Positions 24,967 through 33,729 of a stretch of DNA of 64,000 nt are shown one piece after another. A model generated the notes under the pieces. The model was not told the DNA's origin. It was given only the letters and a program-made list of their open reading frames with translations, and ran no database searches. A program made the position numbers and the translations under genes. Origin of the DNA: Streptomyces sp. ISL-98 (GTDB taxonomy: Bacteria > Actinomycetota > Actinomycetes > Streptomycetales > Streptomycetaceae); the NCBI RefSeq assembly GCF_018614055.1, contig NZ_JAGGPB010000081.1, positions 1 to 64,000 of the forward strand, in the 5' to 3' direction. Every line of letters starts with the position of its first letter. Position 1 is the stretch's first letter.

Positions 24967-25764
24967 ATGCCCCGGCCTGATGACCCCGATCGGATGATCA
25001 CGGCCGACGGGTGGCGCGGCACGACCCTGCTACGACCCGGTTGGCTGGCATTCACCGGCGCGGCCGGCGCCACCGACCCGCACGCCCACGCCGCCGTGCA
25101 GGTCCTGATCGTCACCGACGGCGTAGTGGAGCTGACCGACCCCCACCAAGTGCGCCGCCCGGTCCAGGCCGCGATCATCCCCACCCGCGTCCGGCACGCC
25201 CTGCACGCCGGCCCGGGCGCGCGAGCCACCATGCTCTACCTCGACCCCGCCAGCGGCGCGGGCCGCCGTCTGACCGCCCACCTGACCGGCCCGCACTAGG
25301 ACCGCCTCGAACAATGGGCGGCGGCCGCCCGCGCCCTGCTCCCACCCGCCGGCCTCCGCGCGGCCGACCCGCCCGGCGATCCGGCGCGAGACCCGGCCGC
25401 GCTGGTGCGTGGCTGGAGCACTCCCGCTCGCGGTGGGCACCCAGCGCTGCAACACGCCCTGCAGGCGCTGCCGCAGCTGCTGCACGGCCCGGTACGGCTC
25501 ACCGACCTGGCCGACGCGGCCGGGATCTCGGCCAGCCGCCTGGGCCACCTGTTCGCCGCCGAGCTCGCCTTGCCGTTCCCCGCCTACCTGCGCTGGGCCC
25601 GGCTACGCCGCGCCATCGAACTGGCAGCGGGCGGTGCCGGCCTCACTCGGGCCGCACACGCCGCCGGCTTCGCCGACAGCTCCCACCTGACCCGCGTCAC
25701 CCGGGAGATGTTCGGCCTGGCCCCCTCACACCTGCTCGCCGCCCTGCCCTCCGCCAGGCCCTGA
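24967..25764 (+). pseudogene. AraC-family regulator interrupted by an in-frame stop
   Basis: A single frame of 266 codons has a cupin-like sensor (HAHAAVQVLIVTDGVVELTD, then VQAAIIPTRVRHALHAGPGA) and a complete AraC DNA-binding domain (RLTDLADAAGISASRLGHLF, then LTRAAHAAGFADSSHLTRVT). TAG at 25297-25299 splits them at residue 111. Sequence on both sides is intact and in phase, so only one base change separates it from a full gene, such as a Gln or Glu codon. The downstream desaturase-family gene, 79 bases away, is the likely former target. Confidence 0.8.
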
Positions 25765-25843
25765 GCGCAACCGGGCACTGCACCCGGCAAGGTCAGCGGA
25801 TCCGTCCAAGACTGCCCGCCCCATCTTCGCCAGCCTGGACGGC

Positions 25844-26737
25844 ATGCATCGCACCTCGATCCGTTACGGCTACGTGCCGTTCATGCTCCTCGGCGTCAAC
25901 GGCGCCGGCATCGCCCTGGCCGCCGCCGGCGCCTCCAAGCTCTGGCTGCTCGGCCTGCTGCTCCTGGCCATCGGCTGCTCGTTCGCCGCCGAACGCCTGC
26001 TGCCCTATGAGGAAGTCTGGAACACCCCGCTGTCCAGGGACGGTCGACGCGACGTCGCGCACGCCTTCGTCAACGAAAGCCTGCTACTCATCAGCGTGGC
26101 CGCCATCCCGCTGCTGGCCCCTCTGGTCACCGTGGCCGACCTGTGGCCCCACTCCTGGCCATTCGCCGTACAGGTGCTGGCCGCCGTACTCATCGCGGAT
26201 CTGGGGATCACCCTGGTCCACTACGCCAGCCACAAGATCGGCGCGCTGTGGCGCTTCCACGCCGTCCACCACTCCGTCAAACGCTTCTACGGCCTCAACG
26301 GGCTGATGAAACACCCCCTGCACCAAACCCTGGAGATGGGTGCCGGGGTCACCCCGCTGCTGTTGATCGGTCTGCCCGTCGACGTGGCCTCCGCGCTCGC
26401 CCTGGCCGTGGCCGTGCAGCTGCTGCTGCAGCACTCCAACGCCGACTACCGCATCGGAGCGCTCAAGCACGTACTGGCCCTGAACGAAGGCCATCGCTTC
26501 CACCACCTCAAATGGGCCGGCATCGGGGATGGCAACTTCGGCCTGTTCACCCTCATCTGGGACCACCTGCTCGGCACCTTCTCCTACGACCCCACCCGCC
26601 GCTTTTCCTCCGACCAACTCGGCATGGCCGCCAAACCGAACTACCCCACCGCCTACCTGGACCAGCTGGCCGAACCCTTCCGCACCTCGGGCGCCTGCAA
26701 CTCCGAGCCGCCCCAGCCTGAGCCCGACCTCGGTTGA
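25844..26737 (+). CDS. sterol desaturase/fatty acid hydroxylase-family membrane enzyme
   Basis: A 297-residue integral membrane di-iron enzyme. The eight-histidine signature is visible: HYASH (His126, His130), HAVHH (139-143), an isolated H in LLQHSNAD (197) and EGHRFHH (217-221). About four hydrophobic segments flank them (VPFMLLGVNGAGIALAAA, WLLGLLLLAIGCSFAAE and others). Family members hydroxylate or desaturate lipids, sterols or carotenoids with O2 and reduced ferredoxin. The interrupted AraC gene upstream probably regulated it. The tail is Pro-rich. Substrate unknown. Confidence 0.88.
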   Translation: MHRTSIRYGYVPFMLLGVNGAGIALAAAGASKLWLLGLLLLAIGCSFAAERLLPYEEVWNTPLSRDGRRDVAHAFVNESLLLISVAAIPLLAPLVTVADLWPHSWPFAVQVLAAVLIADLGITLVHYASHKIGALWRFHAVHHSVKRFYGLNGLMKHPLHQTLEMGAGVTPLLLIGLPVDVASALALAVAVQLLLQHSNADYRIGALKHVLALNEGHRFHHLKWAGIGDGNFGLFTLIWDHLLGTFSYDPTRRFSSDQLGMAAKPNYPTAYLDQLAEPFRTSGACNSEPPQPEPDLG

Positions 26738-26948
26738 TCTGCCTGCCGATGCCGCTCAAGGGACTCGCAGTAGCGTCCAGAGAAAGGCGGCGATGAGCGC
26801 GGTACGGACGTCGTCGGCGAGCCACAGCAGGGCTCCGGTATGGGTGCCTCTACCTCACCGGTGCTCTCCGAGCGGCGCGGATTCGGCCTGCCCACTGCGC
26901 AACTACCCGACCTGGGGCCGGTATTGCCCGGGAATTACTGTTCACCTT

Positions 26949-28733
26949 GTGGACTTAAATATACGAACACGCCGCAGGGGTCGGCTCGGAGCGGCACTGG
27001 TCGCACTGTCCTCCCTGGCGGCCATCATGACGGGCACTCAGCAGGCCGCCGCCGCCCCGGACGGCGGAACTTTCGCGAAGGTGGACGCGTCCGATTTCGT
27101 CCTGCATCCACGTGAGATACCGGGAGTCGACCCCGGACCGAACGGGGACCAGACGGCCAGGTCGGTGATCGAGAGCGCGGAGGCGACGAGAGCCGTCTCC
27201 AAGGCCTCACCGCTGAGCGTCGCCCAGTCACGGCAGCACACCGGCCGGAGCCTGTGCCACACGACCGGTATCAACGGCGCCCTCAAGTACAACGGGTTCT
27301 GCTGGGACGAGACGGACGACAACACCAGCGCTTATAAGAACGGCTGGCATCCGCAGGGCATGACGGCCTCGCACGAGGCCTACGAGAGCGGCACGGCGGA
27401 CGGCCACCACCTGTACATGCAGGCCTGGTACTACGGCGTGAACAAGGATGACCGGGACAAGAAGGCCCGCGTCTCCATCCTCGAGTCCACCGGCAAGGAC
27501 TGGAGCTACGGGCACGTGCTGCTCGTCAAGCCCAAGGGCAGCCGGGACAAGCCCGACTTCACGGCGGTCGACCAGGTTCACGCCGACGGCATGGTGTGGT
27601 ACGGAAACAGGCTGTTCGTGGCCAACGGCGGCGAGCTGCAGATCTACGACCTGAACCACCTGTGGAAGATGAAGTCCGTCTCCGAGCGCGTGGGAATCGA
27701 GAACGGTGTCTCGTCGGCCGGCCATCATCAGTGGGCCCTGCCCATGGTCGCCCGCTACACAACGCGCACCAAGGCCCAGGAAGACGCGTCCGAGAACAAG
27801 AGCCCCCGGTTCTGCGGCGACCCCGACGACCGCTACCTCATCGGCTGCCTGAGCTCCCTGAGCCTGGACCGCAGCAGTGGGAGCCTGGTGTCCGGGGAGT
27901 ACCGGAGCAACTCCGATCAACTGCAATACGAGAATCCGCCGAAGGCCATCGACAAGCGCCCGGCGCGCGTGATCACCTGGCCCCTCAAGTACATCGGCGA
28001 AGGAGGCACGTCGCCGGTCAGGGCCACATCCGCCCATGTCGCCCCGGTCCGCCAGCTCCAGGGCGTGGCCACCGACGGCGACTACTTCTACCTGTCCGCC
28101 GAGTGCCCGGTCGACGACATGGGAGACGCCAGGCCCGGAGACACCAGCAGCTACTCCTGCATCTGGCAGGCCAAGCCGGGCGACCGGACATCGGTGCTGA
28201 CCCGCACACCACCGCTCACCCAGGACCTGAACTACGCGCCCAAGTCGGGCCGTCTGTGGGGCAGTAACGAACAGACCGGCAAACGCGTCGTCTTCTCGCT
28301 GCAGCCCCGGCGGCTCGACAGCGCCGTCTACCTCAGCAATGACTACAGCGCGCTCTGCGCCGGTGCGGGCAACAAGATCACCAACGGTTCGAAGGTCATC
28401 CAGTGGGGATGCACCAACGCCCAGGACGAGCGCTGGGTGTTCGAGGACACCACCGACTCCAACGGCAAACCCGCCTACGTCCTGCAGAACGCGTACTCGG
28501 GCAAGTGCATGGGCCCCGCGTCGAGCCTCGCCAACGGCGCGGGCATGATCCAGTACACGTGCAACGGCGCGGTCGACCAGAAGTGGTGGTACGACCCCGG
28601 CACGCATGAACTGCGCAACGTCTACTCCGGCAAGTGCCTCGGCCTCGGCTCCAACGCGACCAAGGGATCCCAGCTGATCCAGTGGACCTGCAACGGCGCA
28701 GCGGACGAGAAATGGTCCAAGACGGCGCGCTGA
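26949..28733 (+). CDS. secreted protein with C-terminal ricin-type lectin domain
   Basis: GTG at 26949 gives 594 residues and starts a signal peptide (VDLNIRTRRRGRLGAALVAL, cleavage near QQAAAA); the much longer open frame upstream is shadow of the desaturase gene. The central ~390 residues form an unassigned domain with HPQGMTASHEAYESG, MVWYGNRLFVANGGELQIYD and QLQGVATDGDYFYLSAE, phrases suggesting a beta-propeller. The last ~140 residues are a beta-trefoil with repeats ending DERWVF, DQKWWY and DEKWSK (QxW type), a carbohydrate-binding lectin module. Likely an extracellular polysaccharide-binding protein or enzyme. A strong terminator follows. Confidence 0.85.
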   Translation: MDLNIRTRRRGRLGAALVALSSLAAIMTGTQQAAAAPDGGTFAKVDASDFVLHPREIPGVDPGPNGDQTARSVIESAEATRAVSKASPLSVAQSRQHTGRSLCHTTGINGALKYNGFCWDETDDNTSAYKNGWHPQGMTASHEAYESGTADGHHLYMQAWYYGVNKDDRDKKARVSILESTGKDWSYGHVLLVKPKGSRDKPDFTAVDQVHADGMVWYGNRLFVANGGELQIYDLNHLWKMKSVSERVGIENGVSSAGHHQWALPMVARYTTRTKAQEDASENKSPRFCGDPDDRYLIGCLSSLSLDRSSGSLVSGEYRSNSDQLQYENPPKAIDKRPARVITWPLKYIGEGGTSPVRATSAHVAPVRQLQGVATDGDYFYLSAECPVDDMGDARPGDTSSYSCIWQAKPGDRTSVLTRTPPLTQDLNYAPKSGRLWGSNEQTGKRVVFSLQPRRLDSAVYLSNDYSALCAGAGNKITNGSKVIQWGCTNAQDERWVFEDTTDSNGKPAYVLQNAYSGKCMGPASSLANGAGMIQYTCNGAVDQKWWYDPGTHELRNVYSGKCLGLGSNATKGSQLIQWTCNGAADEKWSKTAR

Positions 28734-28754
28734 ACCAAGCAGCCGACCGACGTC

Positions 28755-28787
28755 GGAGGCACCAGGGCCACCGGCCCTGGTGCCTCC
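28755..28787 (+). terminator. perfect 15-bp hairpin terminator
   Basis: GGAGGCACCAGGGCC (28755-28769) pairs exactly with 28773-28787 around the loop ACC, 21 bases after the lectin-protein stop. Confidence 0.9.
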
Positions 28788-28792
28788 ACGGG

Positions 28793-29090
28793 CTAGGCAG
28801 TTCTTCCAGATCGTGTCCCGGTGAACCCGGGGGCGAGGTCGACCTCCTTCGGGTTGGCCTTGAGCCATCGCCCCTCCGCCCGACGGGCGCGCGCCACCTC
28901 AGCCGCGCGGCGTCGAAGGGCAGCCCTGCGGGCAGCCGACTGTCCGGTGACGGAAGCCACCGTCTCAAGGCCGACGTGCTCGTTGCCGAAGAAGCGGTAG
29001 CGGACCAGGTCGATGCTGCATCGATGCTCGCGCACAGCATGGACGTCGTATCGAGTGAAGTCGCCAGCCACGCGGCGCGACCTCCGACTC
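28793..29090 (-). pseudogene. C-terminal part of a possible DUF91/DUF5655-type nuclease
   Basis: About 95 minus-strand codons read naturally: RYDVHAVREHRCSIDLVRYR, FFGNEHVGLETVASVTG, then an Ala/Arg-rich helix. The phrase I-x-L-V-R-Y-R-F-F-G resembles the end of DUF91/DUF5655 endonuclease-like proteins, from memory only. There is no start, and the reading collapses upstream near 29090, so it is probably truncated. Confidence 0.4.
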
Positions 29091-29179
29091 GCTGAGGCGC
29101 AAAACATGGTGGGAGACGGCACGGGGATGTGTCGCACAGCTCCTGTGGTTTGTGGCACAGCCCAAGGGCAGGCGCGGTC

Positions 29180-29360
29180 ATGTGCCGTCTGGGATGCTTC
29201 CGTTCGGCAAGCGACGGCGGAACGAGGAAGCCGGTGAGATTCCGGCACGGTACCGCCACTGTGTAGGGGGAGCGACTCCGCCGCAGCCACCGCCCCGTCG
29301 GGGTGGGAAGGCCGGAGAAGCGTCGATCCCGAGTCAGGAGACTCACGCCGTCGCACCTCG
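29180..29360 (+). promoter_or_regulatory. cobalamin (B12) riboswitch
   Basis: The conserved core is plain: GAAGCCGGTGAGATTCCGGC (29227-29246), then CGGTACCGCCACTGT, and the closing box GAGTCAGGAGACTC at 29331-29344. Paired stretches in between (CCGCAGCCACCGCCCCGTC and GGGGTGGGAAGG) supply the peripheral helices. AdoCbl or related corrinoids bind such RNAs and switch off the genes behind them. It lies ~260 bases before the binding-protein gene, on the same strand, so the five-gene uptake operon is its target. Exact ends are approximate. Confidence 0.92.
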
Positions 29361-29617
29361 CCATACCGGGGCGGATTTCCCCGAGAGAGGACGGTGGCAC
29401 TCGTGTGCCCACGTGCTTGTGTGAAGTCTCCGCTCCTGGCTGCCCGTAGAGGACGGACGCGACGGCTTGTCGCTCCGGCCCTGTCGTCGGAGCGCTGAAG
29501 GGCCTCCCGACGCTCGGCGTCCCATTCCCGTAATGCCTGTGCGACCGCAGCCTCTCGGTCGTTCCTTTCCCGCGCACCCGGATGACCGGTGCGCTTCGAC
29601 GCATGCCAGGAGCTCTT

Positions 29618-30861
29618 GTGTCCGTACGACCAGTCCCGCCTCTTCGACGCCCCGCCGCCGCAGCGGCGCTGATCGTCGCCCTGAGTGTCACGCTCGCCGC
29701 GTGCGCCGACGGCGACTCTGCCCGGCCCGCGGGTTCCCGGGCCTCCGGGTCCGCAGGTGACAGCTGCATCTCCGACTTCGATCCGGCCAAGGACTACTTC
29801 CTCGTCAAGTCCACGGTGGAGCACGCGAAGAACTTCACCCTGCGGTACGAGAAGAGCTATCAGGTCCTCACGGTCAAGGAGCCGTACCCCAAGGGCAAGC
29901 CCGAGTCGTACGTCCTGGTCAAGTGCGGGGCCCCCAAGCCCAAGCTCACCGGCGACCTGGCCAAGGCCCAGCAGATCACCACCCGGTCAAGAGCCTGTAC
30001 TCCGCCTCGACCACGCACCTACCGCTGCTGACTGAGACCGGCACGCTCGATGTCCTCACCGGAGTGGCGAGCGGTGCGCTCGTCAGCTCGGCCGAGGTCC
30101 GTGACCGGGTGAAGTCGGGCAAGGTCGCCGAGTACGCCAAGGACAACACCCTCAACGCCGAGAAGGTCATCGGCGCCAAGCCCGACGTCCTGATGACCCA
30201 GGGCACCGACGACCCGCAGTACCCGAAGCTCCGTCAGGCGGGCATCGCAGTCGTCGCCAACGCCGAGTGGCTGGAGCCCAGCCCGCTCGGCCGCGCCGAG
30301 TGGGTCAAGGCCATGGCCGCACTCACCGGCGCCGAGAAGCGCGCAGGCGAGGTGTTCGACACCGTCAAGAGCGACTACGGCAAGGTCGCCGCCAAGGCAG
30401 CCAAGACCGTCTCGGCGGGCAAGCCCGTCAAGGTGCTGCCCGGGACGATGTACCAGGGCACCTGGAGCATGGCCTCCGGCGGCAGCTACGTCGGGAAGCT
30501 GCTCAAGGACGCGGGCGGCACCTACCCCTGGGCGGGCGACAAGGGAACCGGCAACCTCCAGCTGAACTTCGAGGCCGTCTACGCCAAGGGCGGTGACGCG
30601 CCCACCTGGCTGGTGGGTGAGCAGTGGAAGTCGACCGCGGACGCGGTCAAGGCCGACCGCCGCTACGGCAAGTTGAACGCTGTGACCGCAGGCAAGGTCT
30701 GGACGAACACCAAGGCCCTGGGCCCCGGCGGCGGTAACGACTTCTACGAGCGCGGCGTACTACGTCCGGACCTCGTCCTCGCCGACCTGTTCGCGATCCT
30801 TCACCCCGACCAGGCACCCGGCCACACCTTCACCTTCTATGCCAAGGTGCCCCGCGCGTGA
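29618..30861 (+). pseudogene. ABC transporter substrate-binding lipoprotein, frameshifted (BtuF/FepB-like)
   Basis: GTG at 29618 has AGGAG six bases before it and opens a lipoprotein signal (VALSVTLAACADGD, lipobox LAAC). The first ~122 codons read FDPAKDYFLVKSTVEHAKNF up to KAQQITT, then the sense frame moves by one and resumes PVKSLYSASTTHLPLLTETG through a complete helical-backbone binding protein (IGAKPDVLMTQGTDDPQYPK, WAGDKGTGNLQLNFEAVYAK). Adding one C to the C-run at ~29981 restores a single 415-residue protein, so this may be a sequencing error. The stop overlaps the permease GTG. Riboswitch control suggests corrinoid or a cobalt chelate as ligand. Confidence 0.85.
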
Positions 30862-31952
30862 CCACGCAGACAGCCATGACGCCTGCCCCGGCCCCGGCAA
30901 ACCCGGTGCCGGGGGGCCGGCGCCTCGTCGTGGTCGGCGCGCTGGCCACTGGCACGGCAGTCCTCTTCGTGCTCACGATCGCCGTCGGCTCCTATCAAGT
31001 GCCGATCGTGGATGTGATGCGCGTCTTGTTCGGTGACGCGGGTGCCGATCCCCGATGGACCGTGATCGTCGAAGAGGTGCGGCTGCCGCGTGCCCTGACC
31101 GCCACTGCCGTGGGCGCTGCCCTCGCCGTGGCCGGCGTGCAGATGCAAACGCTGTTCCGCAACGCACTGGCCGACCCCTTCTCGCTCGGGGTGAGTTCGG
31201 GAGCGAGCATGGGTGTCGCGGCTGTGGTGGTGAGCACGGGCGGCGTGGCCGGGAGCTTCACCGGTGACCTGGCGGGGCTGGGACGCATCGGTGTGGTCCT
31301 CGCCGCGTCCCTCGGCGCCGGGTGTGTGCTGGCGCTGGTGCTGCTGCTGTCGCGCTGGGTCCGCTCGGCGGTTACCCTGCTGGTCATCGGCGTGATGATC
31401 GGCTCGGCGGCGACGGCCGTGGTCAGCGTCGTGCTGGTGTACGCCCGGCCCGAGCGCGCCCAGCAGTTCGTGATGTGGGGGCTGGGCAGTTTCAGCGCCA
31501 CCACCTGGCCCGACCTCGCGGTGATGCTGCCGGTGATCGGCGCCGGGCTGGCGGCGGCCCTGCTGACCACCAAGCGCCTCAACGCGCTGCTGCTCGGCGA
31601 GGACTACGCCCGCACCATGGGCCTGAACGTCCGCAGAAGCCGCGACCTCGCCCTGCTCGGCACCTCCCTGCTGGCCGGGGCCGCCACCGCATTCTGCGGC
31701 CCGGTCGCCTTCCTCGGCCTGGCCGTACCGCATCTGACCCGTGTCGCTCTGGGGACCTCCGACCACCGGGTGCTCGTGCCCGCGTCCATGCTCGCCGGGG
31801 CCTTCCTCGCCCTGGCCTGCGCGCTGCTCAGCCAGCCACCGGGCATGGACGCCGTACTGCCGCTGAACGCGATCACCTCGCTGTTCGGCGCCCCCGTCGT
31901 CATCACGTTCCTGGTCCGCAGCCGACGCGGCCTGCAAGGGGTGACCTCATGA
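30858..31952 (+). CDS. FecCD/BtuC-family ABC permease
   Basis: A 364-residue protein with about nine to ten membrane helices, typical of the BtuC/FecCD family: an opening helix LVVVGALATGTAVLFVLTIA, the conserved RLPRALTATAVGAALAVAG, NALADPFSLGVSSGASMG, and the coupling segment DYARTMGLNVRRSR before AFLALACALLSQPPG. It starts with GTG overlapping the binding-protein stop (GTGA) and ends overlapping the ATPase start (ATGA), so all are coupled. Homologues pass B12 or ferric siderophores. The B12 riboswitch upstream favours corrinoids or a cobalt complex. Confidence 0.93.
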   Translation: MTTQTAMTPAPAPANPVPGGRRLVVVGALATGTAVLFVLTIAVGSYQVPIVDVMRVLFGDAGADPRWTVIVEEVRLPRALTATAVGAALAVAGVQMQTLFRNALADPFSLGVSSGASMGVAAVVVSTGGVAGSFTGDLAGLGRIGVVLAASLGAGCVLALVLLLSRWVRSAVTLLVIGVMIGSAATAVVSVVLVYARPERAQQFVMWGLGSFSATTWPDLAVMLPVIGAGLAAALLTTKRLNALLLGEDYARTMGLNVRRSRDLALLGTSLLAGAATAFCGPVAFLGLAVPHLTRVALGTSDHRVLVPASMLAGAFLALACALLSQPPGMDAVLPLNAITSLFGAPVVITFLVRSRRGLQGVTS

Positions 31953-33022
31953 CGGACGTGACAGTAGTGACCAGCCCTGGGCCGGACATGTCCTCGCGGC
32001 CGACACCCGGCTCCGGCGGTCTCAGCACCGACGGTCTCACCGTCGGCTACCGGACCCGCGCCGCCTTCGGACGCGGCACCCGACGCGCGGTCCTGGAGGG
32101 CCTGAACCTGGAGGCCCGCGCCGGTGAACTGACCGTACTGCTCGGCCCCAACGGCGCCGGCAAGTCCACCCTGCTGCGCACCCTGTGCGGACTTCTGCCA
32201 CCGCTCGCCGGTGGCGTACGCATCGGCGGCCGGCCCATCGCCGAAGAGTCCCCCGCGGCGCTCGCCAGGAGACTGGCGGTCGTGCTCACCGACCGCGTCG
32301 ACGCGGGGCTTCTTTCGGCACGGGAGTTGGTGGCCCTGGGCCGCCATCCCCACACCGGGTTCACCGGGCGCCTGACACCGGCCGACCACAACGCCGTCCA
32401 ATGGGCTCTGAAGGCGGTGGCCGCCGCTCATCTCGCCCACCGGCCGGCCGTCGAACTGTCCGACGGCGAACGCCAGCGGGTCCTCACCGCTCGGGCGCTC
32501 GCCCAGGAGCCCGACGTCATCCTGCTCGACGAGCCGACCGCATTCCTGGACGTGCCCTCGCGGGTGGCGCTCACCGTGCTGCTGCGCGATCTGGCCCGTG
32601 ACAAGGGCCTCACCGTTGTGGTCAGTACGCACGACCTGGAACTGGCTCTGCGTGTCGCCGATACCGTCTGGCTGGTCGACCGCTCTTCCCACGTGCACAC
32701 CGGAGCCCCCGAAGACCTGATCAGCGCGGGAGCCGTGGCCGCGGCCTTCGACGCCGACCATCTGGCCTTCGACCCGCTCTCAGGCAGCTTCGGGCTGCGC
32801 CGGGCAGCCCGCGCCACGGTGGCCTTGGATGCACCGTCGGGCCTGCGGCCACTACTGGAACGCGCCCTCGCACGCGAGGGACTGGACGTCCGGCACGCCA
32901 CGACAAGCCACGCTGCCCAAGTCAGCGCCGACGATGACGGCAACCTCACCCTGCGCCGCGCGGACACCGTCGTACGCACCCGGTCCTTCCACGAGCTGAC
33001 CCGAACGGTACGCACATGGTGA
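31949..33022 (+). CDS. ABC transporter ATP-binding protein (BtuD/FepC-like)
   Basis: A 357-residue ATPase. ATG at 31949 lies in the ATGA overlap with the permease. Walker A GPNGAGKSTLL, signature LSDGERQRVLTARAL (LSDGE rather than LSGGQ), Walker B VILLDEPTAFLD and switch His in VVSTHDLEL are intact. After residue ~260 an extension of about 95 residues (FGLRRAARATVALDAPSG, then GLDVRHATTSHAAQVSADDD) is unusual for FepC-type subunits and might bind a regulator. Its end overlaps the next gene by 7 bases. Confidence 0.92.
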   Translation: MTDVTVVTSPGPDMSSRPTPGSGGLSTDGLTVGYRTRAAFGRGTRRAVLEGLNLEARAGELTVLLGPNGAGKSTLLRTLCGLLPPLAGGVRIGGRPIAEESPAALARRLAVVLTDRVDAGLLSARELVALGRHPHTGFTGRLTPADHNAVQWALKAVAAAHLAHRPAVELSDGERQRVLTARALAQEPDVILLDEPTAFLDVPSRVALTVLLRDLARDKGLTVVVSTHDLELALRVADTVWLVDRSSHVHTGAPEDLISAGAVAAAFDADHLAFDPLSGSFGLRRAARATVALDAPSGLRPLLERALAREGLDVRHATTSHAAQVSADDDGNLTLRRADTVVRTRSFHELTRTVRTW

Positions 33023-33729
33023 ACACCACAACCAGCACTTTGGAGCAGGTAACGGCCATCGGCCCGTACTTCGCCGTGAGGTGCGGTCAGCAGCCGGACG
33101 CCGACGGGTTCCGGCCGCTGACCGAGTTGTACGCCGATGCGGCCGCGCTGAAGGGATACGTACAGTCCGTGGGGCGGCGGCTGGGCACCGACCAGGTACG
33201 CGTGGCCGCCTCCACCCTCCATCTCGGTACGGCCTCGCGACTCTGGTCGATCGCGCTCGCCTCCGCCGCACTGACCGGACGCGTCCCTGATCTGCGCCCT
33301 GAGCACTTGTGGTGGCGCCCGGCCCCCTCCGGCCCTGTCGAGCTGTGGCTCCCCGCACCGCGCGAGCTGCCCCTGGACACAGCCGCCGCTCTGCACGACA
33401 CCGTCGCCATACAGAACCTGCGTCCGCTCGCCGACGCCGTCCATCGCGTGTGCGGTGTGTCCCCGCAGGTCCTGCGCGGCAATGCCGCCTCGGCACTCGT
33501 CGGCGCCCTGCGTGTCCTCCGCGCCCGCGCGTCGCATGCCCCACATCCGGTTGTCCCCCTCGGCCGCGACCTCCTCGGCCGCGAACCGCTCACCGGCGCC
33601 GGCGCCTTCGACGCCGGTACGAATGGATCCATCACCTTCCGCCGCCGCAGCTGTTGTCTCTACTACCGCGTCCCCGGCGCAGGCACCTGCGGCGACTGCG
33701 TCCTGAAGCCCAAGGAGAGAACCGAATGA
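33016..33729 (+). CDS. FhuF-like (2Fe-2S) protein
   Basis: A 237-residue protein whose last part carries CC-x10-C-x2-C (Cys213, Cys214, Cys225, Cys228 in SCCLYYRVPGAGTCGDC), the 2Fe-2S ligand set of FhuF ferric-siderophore reductases. The N-terminal region (ALKGYVQSVGRRLGTDQVRV, ASRLWSIALASAALTG) fits the IucA/FhuF fold. FhuF releases iron by reduction in the cytoplasm. Here it is embedded in a B12-riboswitch operon, so it may reduce an imported corrinoid or metal chelate. Starts at ATG within the ATPase end; stop overlaps the next ATG. Confidence 0.9.
   Translation: MVNTTTSTLEQVTAIGPYFAVRCGQQPDADGFRPLTELYADAAALKGYVQSVGRRLGTDQVRVAASTLHLGTASRLWSIALASAALTGRVPDLRPEHLWWRPAPSGPVELWLPAPRELPLDTAAALHDTVAIQNLRPLADAVHRVCGVSPQVLRGNAASALVGALRVLRARASHAPHPVVPLGRDLLGREPLTGAGAFDAGTNGSITFRRRSCCLYYRVPGAGTCGDCVLKPKERTE

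Noticed and set aside
26529..26948. N-terminal extension of the lectin-domain gene into the desaturase gene
   Set aside because: The upstream frame overlaps the desaturase coding sequence and has shadow composition; a signal peptide starts at 26949.
27228..28868. 546-codon minus-strand frame over the lectin-domain gene
   Set aside because: Shadow of a real secreted protein; no start signal or recognisable domain.
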